DNA from: JAFLCL01 sp039809495
GTDB lineage: Bacteria > Myxococcota_A > Polyangia > Polyangiales > Sandaracinaceae
Length of the DNA stretch: 64,000 nt
Assembly: GCA_039809495.1 (NCBI GenBank)
Contig: JBDHVC010000003.1
Span: 87,519-151,518 of the forward strand
Direction: 5' to 3'
This document shows positions 15,663 to 23,609 of this stretch, in pieces; position 1 is the first letter of the stretch, and each line of letters starts with the position of its first letter. The notes below the pieces were generated by a model. The model saw only the letters and a list, made by a program, of their open reading frames with translations. It searched no databases and was not told the origin of the DNA. A program made the translations under genes and the position numbers.

Positions 15663-17579
15663 GCCCTCGTCCTCGCCGTGCGGCGCGCCCGGCAGATCCT
15701 GCTCGCGCTCGAGGTAGCGGAAGATCGTGCGCGGATCGACGCCGAGGTCCCGCGCGGTCTTCGTGCGGTTGCCGTTGTTGCGCTCGAGCACCTCGAGGAT
15801 GTAGCGGCGCTGGAATTCCTCGCGGGCCGAGGCGAGCGTCATGATCGGGCTCAGCGTCTCGGGGAAGAGGTCGAGGTCGTCGGGGCCGAGCAGCGTCTTG
15901 TCGGCGAGGACGATCGCCTTCTTGATGCGGTTCTCGAGCTGACGGACGTTGCCCGGCCAGGCGTACTTGCGGATCGCGATGAGCGCGTTCGGGGTGAAGC
16001 CCTTGACCTTCGGGTTGAGCTCGCTCGCGTACTTCGAGAGCAGGAACTTCGCGAGGAGGATCACGTCGTCGCCGCGCTCGCGGAGCGGCGGGAGGTGGAG
16101 GTTCACGACGTCGAGGCGATAGTAGAGGTCCTCGCGGAACGTCCCCCTCTTCACCTCCTCCTTGAGATCGCGGTTGGTGGCCGCGACGATCCGGATGTCG
16201 ACCCGCTCCGGGCGCGCGTCGCCCACCTTGTTCACGACGCGCTCTTGGAGCGCGCGCAGGAGCTTCACCTGGAGCGCGAGCGGCATCTCGCCGATCTCGT
16301 CGAGGAAGAGGGTGCCGCCGTTCGCCTGCTGGAATTTGCCGCCCCGGGTCGCGACGGCGCCGGTGAACGCCCCGCGGACGTGCCCGAAGAGCTCGCTCTC
16401 CATCAGGTTCTCGGGGATCGCCCCGCAGTTCACGACGACGAAGGGCCCGCCCTTGCGGTGGCTGCGGCGGTGGACCTCGCGGGCGATGAGCTCCTTGCCC
16501 GTGCCCGTCTCGCCGGTGATGAGCACGGAGATGTCGGTCGAGGCGACCTTCTTCACCTTGTTGAAGACCTCGACGAGCGAGGGGTTCGTCCCCACGAGAT
16601 CGCCGAACGTCTTCTCGTGGAGCTGCTCCTCGAGCTCGTCGCGGTCGGTGCGGAGCTGATCGAGCAGGAGCGCGTTCTGGATGAGGAGCGACGCCTGCGC
16701 GGCGAAGACCGTGAGGACGTCGAGGGTCGCCTCGGTGAAGAGGCCGCGCACGTCGTCGTTGCCGAGGTAGATGACGCCGAGCAGCTCGCCCCGCGCGAGG
16801 AGCGGCGCGCACATCACGCTCGCGAGCTTCAGGTTCATCACGCTCTCGCTCCTGCCGAAGAGCGTGTCCGAGACGGCGTCCGAGACGATGAGCGGCTGGC
16901 ACGTCTCGACCACCTTGCGGAGGATCGAGTCGGAGAGCTGGCTCACGGCGCTCTCGACGCTCTTGCCCGCGAGGTTGCGCGCGACGGCGACGCGCGGCCC
17001 CACCGAGACGGCGGCGCCCTCGCTCGAGCTCGTGCTCGGGGTCGACGCCTCGGCGTCCGTCGCCGACGGCGCGCGGGCCGCGTCGAGCAAGACGAGGAAG
17101 CCCTTGCCCGCGCTCGTCGCCTCGATGACCGCGTCCATCAGCGCCTCGAGCTGCGCCTCCATCGTGCGCGCGTGCATGAGGCGCACGGAGAGCTCGTGCA
17201 GGCGCCTGAGCCCGACGATCTCCGCGTGCGGGCCCGGGGCCTCGTCGTCGTCCTCGTCCCGATCGAGCGCGCCCTCGTCGAAGAGTGAGAAGTGGAGCTC
17301 CGCGCCGCCCGTTACGCTCTTGCCGAGGTCGATGCGATCGCCGTGCTCGAGGCGGACGCGCCGCTTCTTCTTCTGGTTGACCTGGATGTCGGCCTCGAGG
17401 TCGACCTCGTTCAGGTTGAACGACTTGCCGTCGAAGACGATCTGCGCGTGGTGCTCGGCGACGGCGCGGTCGTCGAGCGTGACGTCGTTGCCGCGCGCGC
17501 GGCCGATCGACGTGAGCTTCTTGTAGATCGAGAAGACCTTGGGCCTGCCCTCGGGGCGGATCCACTTGAGCGACGGCAT
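15660..17579 (-). CDS. FHA-GAF sigma54-dependent activator
   Basis: 639 residues from the ATG at 17579. Domains in order: an FHA domain (about 15-98, with SIGRARGNDVTL), a GAF domain (about 125-290) and a sigma54 AAA+ domain (about 310-560). The last has Walker A GETGTGKE, the sigma54-contacting GAFTGA loop and Walker B LFLDEIGE. A Fis-type helix-turn-helix follows at the end (NRTKTARDLGVDPRTIFRYL). FHA domains bind phosphothreonine, so a Ser/Thr kinase could control it. The convergent kinase next door is a natural candidate partner, though that is inference. All ATPase motifs are intact. The longer frame upstream of 17579 lacks conserved sequence. Confidence 0.92.
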   Translation of the reverse strand: MPSLKWIRPEGRPKVFSIYKKLTSIGRARGNDVTLDDRAVAEHHAQIVFDGKSFNLNEVDLEADIQVNQKKKRRVRLEHGDRIDLGKSVTGGAELHFSLFDEGALDRDEDDDEAPGPHAEIVGLRRLHELSVRLMHARTMEAQLEALMDAVIEATSAGKGFLVLLDAARAPSATDAEASTPSTSSSEGAAVSVGPRVAVARNLAGKSVESAVSQLSDSILRKVVETCQPLIVSDAVSDTLFGRSESVMNLKLASVMCAPLLARGELLGVIYLGNDDVRGLFTEATLDVLTVFAAQASLLIQNALLLDQLRTDRDELEEQLHEKTFGDLVGTNPSLVEVFNKVKKVASTDISVLITGETGTGKELIAREVHRRSHRKGGPFVVVNCGAIPENLMESELFGHVRGAFTGAVATRGGKFQQANGGTLFLDEIGEMPLALQVKLLRALQERVVNKVGDARPERVDIRIVAATNRDLKEEVKRGTFREDLYYRLDVVNLHLPPLRERGDDVILLAKFLLSKYASELNPKVKGFTPNALIAIRKYAWPGNVRQLENRIKKAIVLADKTLLGPDDLDLFPETLSPIMTLASAREEFQRRYILEVLERNNGNRTKTARDLGVDPRTIFRYLEREQDLPGAPHGEDEG

Positions 17580-17682
17580 CGCGGCGACTCTACCGCGCGC
17601 GCGTCGCGGCGGACCATCCCATCGTCCTCGGCCCCGCGATCGCCCAGCGTGAGCGGGGAGCCCGGCGCGAGGGGGCGCCGCG

Positions 17683-19092
17683 TCAGGGCGCCGTGACGCA
17701 CGTCGTCGACGTGCCGTCACAGACGAGCGGGGGCTCGCAGACGTGCGTCGCGTCGCAGGCCTCGCCGGATCCGACGCTCGCCACGCAGAGGTGGCTCGCC
17801 CCGTCGCAGGCGAGCGGGGCCGCGCAGACGTGCGTCGCGTCGCAGGCCTCGCCGATCGCCGCGCTCGCCACGCAGAGGTGGCTCGTTCCGTCGCAGGTGA
17901 GCTCGCTCGCGCAGGGGTGCGTCGCGTCGCAGGCCTCGCCGATCGCCGCGGGCTCCACGCAGAGGTGGCTCGCCCCGTCGCAGATGAGCGCCTCGCCGCA
18001 GAAGTGCGTCGCGTCGCAGCTCGCGCCCGCGCCGACGAGCGTCCCGCACACGCCCGAGGCGCCGCCGCAGACGAGCCCCGTCTCGCAGAGGTGCGTCGCG
18101 TCGCAGCTCGCGCCCGTGCCGACGAGCGTCCCGCGCGTCATCGGGACGCGCAGCGTGTTGCTCCGGAGCGAGGCGTGATCGACCACCGTGATCGTCGCCT
18201 CCGTGCAGCCGTACGACGGGTTCGAGCAGACGTACGAGATGAGGGTGTCGGCGGAGAGCTCGACCACGCCCGTGAAGTTCGGCGGATCGCCGATCACGCG
18301 ATCGAAGCCGATGATGTAGCTCGTGACGGCGCCATCGCCCGTGAGGTCGTAGCCGCCGCCCGAGCCGTAGATCGAGAAGAGCATGGAGGTGGGGGCCCGC
18401 TCGGCGTCGGTCCCCGTCGCCTCGAAGACGACCGCGTTCGTCGGCGTGAGGATGAAGCGCCCGCTCGTCAGCACGGGCGCGGTGTTCGGGGAGAGCTCGA
18501 AGGTGACGCGCACGGGCCCCTCGTCCTCGCTCATCTCGATCGCGGGCGGGTCGCTGTAGCCCGTGACGTAGACGAAGAGGGTCTCGCCGCCGCGCACCAT
18601 CAGGCCTCCGGCGGCGCGCAGCTCGGAGCCGCTCGCGCTGTCGAAGCAGGTCGGCCGCGAGGTGTCGGTCGGCGGGCTCGCGCAGCTCGAGCGCACCTGG
18701 AGCACGGTGTGGAAGTGCGCGGAGGTGCCCGAGTTGGCGGTCGACATGTAGAGGGCGAGCGGGCTCGTGCCTGGGATCGTGAGCTCGATGACCGACTGCC
18801 GCGCCCAGCGCTGCGCCGTGACGTTACCGCACGAGAGGCCGAGATCGCGCGGGCGCGTGTCGAGCATCGAGGTGTCGAGCGTCACCTCGACCGGCGCGTC
18901 CAGGGAGGCCGTGACGCGCATCGGCGAGTCGCACGGATCGCTCTCGGGGCCCGCGTCGGCGAAGACGATCGCGGCGTCCGGGTAGGTCGCGTCGGGCAGG
19001 ACCTGCGTCGGCGGCTCTTCACACCCCGAGAGGGCGAGCAGCGCGAGCGCGGCGGGAACGGAGGCGAGGACAGAGCGACGAGCGGAGGCCAT
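17683..19092 (-). CDS. Secreted lipoprotein with five Cys-rich 29-residue repeats
   Basis: 469 residues from the ATG at 19092. A signal peptide ends in the lipobox LALSGC. The middle 300 residues are beta-rich (beta-sandwich-like, VTFELSPNTAPVL). The C-terminus has five tandem 29-residue units of the form GxxCDATHxCxxxLxCDGxSxLC. Each unit has four cysteines and probably forms two disulfides, like the 'Dickkopf-like' Cys repeats of myxobacterial surface proteins. It is divergent from the next gene, which is also a Cys-rich lipoprotein. Function unknown. Confidence 0.75.
   Translation of the reverse strand: MASARRSVLASVPAALALLALSGCEEPPTQVLPDATYPDAAIVFADAGPESDPCDSPMRVTASLDAPVEVTLDTSMLDTRPRDLGLSCGNVTAQRWARQSVIELTIPGTSPLALYMSTANSGTSAHFHTVLQVRSSCASPPTDTSRPTCFDSASGSELRAAGGLMVRGGETLFVYVTGYSDPPAIEMSEDEGPVRVTFELSPNTAPVLTSGRFILTPTNAVVFEATGTDAERAPTSMLFSIYGSGGGYDLTGDGAVTSYIIGFDRVIGDPPNFTGVVELSADTLISYVCSNPSYGCTEATITVVDHASLRSNTLRVPMTRGTLVGTGASCDATHLCETGLVCGGASGVCGTLVGAGASCDATHFCGEALICDGASHLCVEPAAIGEACDATHPCASELTCDGTSHLCVASAAIGEACDATHVCAAPLACDGASHLCVASVGSGEACDATHVCEPPLVCDGTSTTCVTAP
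17700..18135. repeat. 87-bp tandem repeat inside the lipoprotein gene
   Basis: The block GTGCGTCGCGTCGCAGGC recurs exactly 87 bases apart (17743 and 17830) and again, with variation, in three further units. The unit encodes the 29-residue Cys repeat. High identity between the first copies suggests recent expansion. Confidence 0.85.
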
Positions 19093-19165
19093 GAGCCGCT
19101 CGGTAGCACGATCGGGGGTGGCTGAAAACGGGGCTCCGCCCGAGGCTCCCCGCGGAGAGACCCCT

Positions 19166-19195
19166 TTGACACGAGCGGGGGGCCTGGCACATGGT
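19166..19195 (+). promoter_or_regulatory. Candidate promoter of the 19205 lipoprotein gene
   Basis: TTGACA (19166-19171) is followed after 18 bases by CATGGT (19190-19195), 9 bases before the ATG. This gives a leaderless or very short-leader transcript. There is no ribosome binding site. Confidence 0.4.
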
Positions 19196-19204
19196 TCGGC
19201 GCCC

Positions 19205-20038
19205 ATGCGAATCCGCGCGCTCGCCCTCCTCGGCCTGCTCGGCTCCACCGCCGCGCTCGTCGGCTGCCCCTCGGAGCCTCAACCCTTCGTCGACGCCGCC
19301 GTGCTCGACGCGCCGGTCTTCACGCCGTCCGAGCTCTTCGGGCCCTGCGAGCTCGACGCGCAGTGTCCCGGCGAGGGCGCGCACTGTCGGCGCGCGCTCG
19401 ACGGATTCCCCGGCGGCTCGTGCACGGTCGCCTGCACCGATCGCACGCCGTGCGCGGGCCTCGGCACCGCCAACAACCAGTGCGTGGATCTCGGCGACGG
19501 CGCGACGTGCGAGGTCGGCTGCCTGAATTCGCGCGACTGCCGCGCGGGCTACGCGTGCATGCCCGACGTGAACCCGGCCGGCGGCGTCTGCATCCCGCTC
19601 TGCTCCGACGACGCGCAGTGCGGCGGCGGCGCGGTCTGCGACGTGTACTCGGGGCGCTGCGTCGCCCCGGGCGGCGAGTCGACCGCCGGTCTCGTGGGCG
19701 AGCCCTGCGCCTCGAACGAGGAGTGCCGCGGCTGGTGCATCACGCAGGCCAGGTCCAACTGGCCCGGGGGCTCGTGCACCGCGAACTGCGCGCTCGCCTT
19801 CGGCTGGAACACCAACACCTTCTTCGAGGGGACGACGCTCCCCTCGGGCACCTGCCCCGGCAACGACGTCTGCTTCCCGAACGGGAGCTTCGCGTCCGGG
19901 GATCTCGGCCTCTGCTTGGACGGCTGCACCTCGAACGACGAGTGCCGAGACGGCTACGTCTGCCGCAAGGGCTTCCAGCTCCGCGACGGCGGCCCGACCT
20001 TCAGCTACGACAACGGGGTATGCTGGCCCGCCGGCTGA
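19205..20038 (+). CDS. Cys-rich lipoprotein
   Basis: 277 residues with a signal peptide ending in AALVGC (lipobox). The mature part holds many cysteines in pairs resembling EGF/Dickkopf-like spacing (CPGEGAHC, CTVACTD, CEVGCLNSRDC, CIPLCSDDAQC). These are repeated units of about 40 residues with 'xDCRxGYxC' cores. Probably an extracytoplasmic disulfide-rich binding protein, typical of large myxobacterial genomes. It is followed 64 bases later by a thioredoxin-fold lipoprotein, which may help disulfide chemistry; that link is inference. Confidence 0.7.
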   Translation: MRIRALALLGLLGSTAALVGCPSEPQPFVDAAVLDAPVFTPSELFGPCELDAQCPGEGAHCRRALDGFPGGSCTVACTDRTPCAGLGTANNQCVDLGDGATCEVGCLNSRDCRAGYACMPDVNPAGGVCIPLCSDDAQCGGGAVCDVYSGRCVAPGGESTAGLVGEPCASNEECRGWCITQARSNWPGGSCTANCALAFGWNTNTFFEGTTLPSGTCPGNDVCFPNGSFASGDLGLCLDGCTSNDECRDGYVCRKGFQLRDGGPTFSYDNGVCWPAG

Positions 20039-20102
20039 GCGCGCCTCGAGCGTGCACGACGCCCCCGCCGACGCATCGAGACGCGGTCTCGAGGAGAAGA
20101 AG

Positions 20103-20735
20103 ATGAGAACGTTCGCCTTGACGAGCCTGGTCCTCGCGCCCCTCGCCTTCGGATGCGGAGGCCCCAACCCCCCGAGCACGGAGGTCGACGCCGCGACGCC
20201 CCCGAGCGCCGACGCCGCCGTCGCTCGCGCGTGCGAGCGGGTGCCGACCGACAGCTTCGGCTCCCGGCAGGGCCGCCACCTCGAGGACTTCACGCTCCCG
20301 CAGTGCGACGGCACCGACTACAGCTTCTACAACGAGGACTTCTGTAGCCCCGATCACACCCTCACCGTCGTGAGCATCGCCGCCGAGTGGTGCGTGCCGT
20401 GCCAGCAGGAGAGCGCGCAGCTCACCGACCGGATCGTGCTCCCCTACCGCGACCGCGGCGTGCGCCTCATCCAGGTCCTCGTCCAGAACCAGAGCTACGG
20501 CCCGCCGGACCTCGACCTCTGTAGCCGCTGGGTCGCGCGGTTCCACCTCGATCAGAGCGTGGAGCTCATCGATCCGCTCGGCGTGGTCGCGCCCGCGTTC
20601 CCGTCGGATGGCCTCCCCTCGACGCTCGTCGTCGACGAGACCGGGACGATCCTCTTCCGCGAGGACGGCACGAGCGACGGACTCGTCACGCTGCGCGCGG
20701 AGCTCGATCGCGCACTCGCCGCGCGCGGTCGCTGA
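20103..20735 (+). CDS. TlpA-like thioredoxin-fold lipoprotein
   Basis: 210 residues starting at an ATG preceded by GAGGAGAAGA. There is a lipobox-like FGCG after a short signal peptide. The thioredoxin fold is shown by the active site WCVPC in VVSIAAEWCVPCQQES and the cis-Pro region GLPSTLVVD near the end. AhpC-TSA/TlpA-type proteins reduce disulfides or cytochrome apoproteins outside the cytoplasmic membrane. Both active cysteines are present. Neighbouring proteins are rich in disulfides, which suits a periplasmic redox role. Confidence 0.82.
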   Translation: MRTFALTSLVLAPLAFGCGGPNPPSTEVDAATPPSADAAVARACERVPTDSFGSRQGRHLEDFTLPQCDGTDYSFYNEDFCSPDHTLTVVSIAAEWCVPCQQESAQLTDRIVLPYRDRGVRLIQVLVQNQSYGPPDLDLCSRWVARFHLDQSVELIDPLGVVAPAFPSDGLPSTLVVDETGTILFREDGTSDGLVTLRAELDRALAARGR

Positions 20736-20757
20736 CGATCGGGATCGAGACGGGCTC

Positions 20758-22605
20758 GTGAGCGCCGCGACGCAACCTCGGGCGCCTCTCCCTCGGAGGG
20801 GCGCTCTCGCCTCGTCCGTCTCGAGGTACGCGCTCGCGTGGATCGCGGCGGCGAGCGTCCTCGCCGCGGCAGAGGCCCGCGCGGACGACACCTCGTTCGA
20901 GCTGCCCATCTTCGGGCGGACGACGTTCGCCATGACGAGCACGACGACGGCTCGCTACCGCGGCAACAACTACGACACCAACCTCTTCGACGACGACTTC
21001 TTCGCGGCCGAGCAGCGCTTCGATCTCGCGCTCCAGGGCGACGAGCTCCGGCTCGAGATGCGCCTCGACGCCTTCGTCCCCTTCGGCGCGGCGCGCACGA
21101 TCCGCCCGCCCGTCGGCGCGCCGCTCGAGCTCTCGGCGTGGGTCGCGGACCAGGCGGCCTACGGCTGCGTCCCGACCCGCGAGGAGAGCTGCTACCTGAC
21201 GTGGGACGCGCGCCCCGAGCGGATCGCGCTCCGCTGGGACCACGAGAGCTGGACGCTCGAGCTCGGCGACGCGCAGCTCGTCTTCGGCCGCGGCGTCGCG
21301 CTCTCGTTTCGCAAGGTCGATCTCGTCGGCGTGGACACGGCGCTCCGCGGCGCCCACGTCCGCTTCGACGACGGGCACTTCCGCTTTCGCTTCCACGCCG
21401 GGCTCGCGAACCCGCAGAACCAGGACCCGATCACGCTCCGCATCTTCCAGGATCCGGCGGACGTCGTCGCGGCGGCGATGGTCGGCGCGACCTTCGGTCC
21501 GAACGACATGTTCTCCCTGAGCGGGCACGCGGTCCGCGTCTGGTTCGAGGAGGACGGCCGCGACTTCTTCTTCCACACGTCCGAGCTCACCTACGACCGC
21601 GCGGTCGACGTGCTCGGCTGGACGTTCGAGGCGCCCTCGCTCGCCGACGGCCACCTGGCGCTCTACGTCGAGGCCAACGCGCTCCGTCGCTCCGTCTCGC
21701 TGCCGACGCCCTCGGGCGGCCTCGGCCCCGAGGACCACGAATTCGGGCGCGGCGTGTACGGATCGGCGCAGATCGTCGAGGGCGACCTCACCCTCCTCCT
21801 CGAGTGGAAGGACTACACGAACTTCCTCGTCGCGCCCTCGACGCTCGAGGGCAACGCGTGGCGCATCTACAACGCGGCGCCGCTCCTCGAGCTCGACGGC
21901 GCCCAGCGCCTGCGCGCGATCGGCAACCAGCGCGGCGGCTCGATCCGGCTCGACTACGCGTTCTCGCCGGGCCCCTGGCAGGCGTCGATCAACGGCTCGA
22001 TCTTCGGCCTGAACGAGAACCCGCGCCTCGATCCGTGGGACGGAATCCTCGTCACCCACGGCTGGCTCTCGGTCCAGAAGCGGCAGGACTACGGCGAGGA
22101 CCCGACCTGGTCGATGAGCGCGACCGCGGGCTTTCGTCAGGAGACGCTGCTCCACGACGTCGAGGGCACGTCGAGGCGCGTGGGCGACATGGATCGCCGC
22201 ATCATCCACGGGCAGATCGACGCGGCGATCGGCTCCGGCGTCCACAGCCTCGAGCTGACCGTCGATCACCGCTTCGAGCAGGAGGTGCCGTTCGACGCGC
22301 AGCGCGAGTTCCAGGTGGGCGGCGTCTCGATGACGTACACGTACGACATCCAGCTCGCGCTCTCGCTCACGCTCCGCTGGAGCGACTACAAGCCCGGCGA
22401 GAACACCCAGCGCGCGCTCCGCGACTACAACTTCCTCGGCGGGACGATGTACCCGTCGATCGAGGTGCGCTGGAACTTCGATCCGGGCACCTTCCTCAAG
22501 CTCTTCCTCGGCTCGACGCCGGGCGGCACGCTCTGCTCGGGCGGTATCTGCCGCGAGGTGCCGCCCTACGAGGGCGCGATCCTCCAGTTCGTCGGGCGGC
22601 TCTGA
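20758..22605 (+). CDS. Outer-membrane beta-barrel protein
   Basis: About 615 residues from a GTG at 20758. A signal peptide ends in AEARA before DDTSFEL. The mature protein alternates short beta strands with aromatic ends (LRLEMRLDAFVPF, FRFRFHAGLANPQ, LTLRWSDYKPG) over its whole length and ends in a strand with a penultimate Arg (LQFVGRL), as expected for an outer-membrane barrel. No specific family; it resembles DUF6029-type alginate/porin-like barrels. Starts within the tail region after the TlpA-like gene, 22 bases downstream, so probably co-transcribed. Confidence 0.65.
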   Translation: MSAATQPRAPLPRRGALASSVSRYALAWIAAASVLAAAEARADDTSFELPIFGRTTFAMTSTTTARYRGNNYDTNLFDDDFFAAEQRFDLALQGDELRLEMRLDAFVPFGAARTIRPPVGAPLELSAWVADQAAYGCVPTREESCYLTWDARPERIALRWDHESWTLELGDAQLVFGRGVALSFRKVDLVGVDTALRGAHVRFDDGHFRFRFHAGLANPQNQDPITLRIFQDPADVVAAAMVGATFGPNDMFSLSGHAVRVWFEEDGRDFFFHTSELTYDRAVDVLGWTFEAPSLADGHLALYVEANALRRSVSLPTPSGGLGPEDHEFGRGVYGSAQIVEGDLTLLLEWKDYTNFLVAPSTLEGNAWRIYNAAPLLELDGAQRLRAIGNQRGGSIRLDYAFSPGPWQASINGSIFGLNENPRLDPWDGILVTHGWLSVQKRQDYGEDPTWSMSATAGFRQETLLHDVEGTSRRVGDMDRRIIHGQIDAAIGSGVHSLELTVDHRFEQEVPFDAQREFQVGGVSMTYTYDIQLALSLTLRWSDYKPGENTQRALRDYNFLGGTMYPSIEVRWNFDPGTFLKLFLGSTPGGTLCSGGICREVPPYEGAILQFVGRL

Positions 22606-22706
22606 CGGCGCGCCTCGCTCTCCGTGAGCGCCGCGCGACGCGCGCCGTGAGCGCCGAGATGACGCTCGCCCTCCCCACCTCGACGACCATCGGCTATCGT
22701 CGCGGC

Positions 22707-23609
22707 ATGAGCGGATCGCGATGGGTCGTGGGAGCCCTCTGGGGGCTCTCCTCGTTGGGCCTCGGTGCCCTCGGCGGGATCGGCGGCGCGGCGGCGCAAG
22801 GCACGACGCCCTCCGCGGATCAGGCGCCCGCTGCGGGGAGCGGCGAGCGCGCGGGCGACGCCGAGGCGGATGACGCGCGGGCGCGTACGCACTTCGAGTC
22901 GGGTCGGTCCTACTTCGAGGTCGGCAACTACGAGCGCGCGCTCGAGGAGTTCCAGCAGGCCTACGAGCTGAGCGGGCGCGCGGTCCTGCTCATCAACATC
23001 GCGAACTGCCAGGAGCGCCTCGGGCGCTGGGCCGAGGCGGCGGACACCGTCGATCGCTACGCGGCCACGCTCGAGGCGGAGAGCGGCGAGCGCGCGACCC
23101 TCGCGCGGCGCGCCGAGTCGCTCCGCGCCCGCGCCGCCGAGCGCGAGGCGCAGGAAGAGGCGCAGCGCGCGCAGCTCGAGCGAGCGCGCGCCGAGCGCGA
23201 GGCGCACACCGCCGAGCCGGGAGGCCCCTCGGGCGCTGGCGGGCCTTCGGCCTCCTCCGGCGCGAGCGATGGCCTCCTCGTCCCCGCGATCGTCGCCTTC
23301 GGCGTCGCGGGCGTCGCCGCGATCAGCTGGGGCACCCTCGGCGGCTTGGCGCTCTCGGAGCAGAGCCGCGTCGAGTCCGGGTGCGGCGCCACCGTCTCGT
23401 GCAGCCCGAGCGAGGTCGCCGATATGGACGCCTTCGCGCTCGGCGCCGACGTGTCCATGTCGATCGCGCTGGTCGCGGCCGTGGCCGGCGCGGTGATGTT
23501 GATCGCCGATCCCCCGCGAGGGGGCGCCTCCTCGGAGAGCGCGGGGCTCCGCGTCGCTCCCTGGGCCGACGCGCTGAGCGCGGGGATCGCGCTGGGAGGG
23601 ACGCTCTGA
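22707..23609 (+). CDS. Secreted TPR protein with C-terminal membrane helices
   Basis: 300 residues. A signal peptide ends in GGAAAQ. TPR units follow (ARTHFESGRSYFEVGNYERAL, then INIANCQERLGRWAEAADTVDRY), then a charged coiled-coil (ARAAEREAQEEAQRAQLE) and a Gly/Ser linker. Two hydrophobic segments are near the C-terminus (about 190-265). This 'TPR plus tail helices' architecture is very common in myxobacteria and of unknown function. TATCGT lies 6 bases before the ATG, fitting a leaderless start. Its TGA overlaps the ATG of the Kelch lipoprotein gene. Confidence 0.75.
   Translation: MSGSRWVVGALWGLSSLGLGALGGIGGAAAQGTTPSADQAPAAGSGERAGDAEADDARARTHFESGRSYFEVGNYERALEEFQQAYELSGRAVLLINIANCQERLGRWAEAADTVDRYAATLEAESGERATLARRAESLRARAAEREAQEEAQRAQLERARAEREAHTAEPGGPSGAGGPSASSGASDGLLVPAIVAFGVAGVAAISWGTLGGLALSEQSRVESGCGATVSCSPSEVADMDAFALGADVSMSIALVAAVAGAVMLIADPPRGGASSESAGLRVAPWADALSAGIALGGTL

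Noticed and set aside
17700..18135. CRISPR-like periodic repeats
   Set aside because: The period is 87 bases, with no unique spacers, and lies inside a coding gene as 29-residue Cys repeats.
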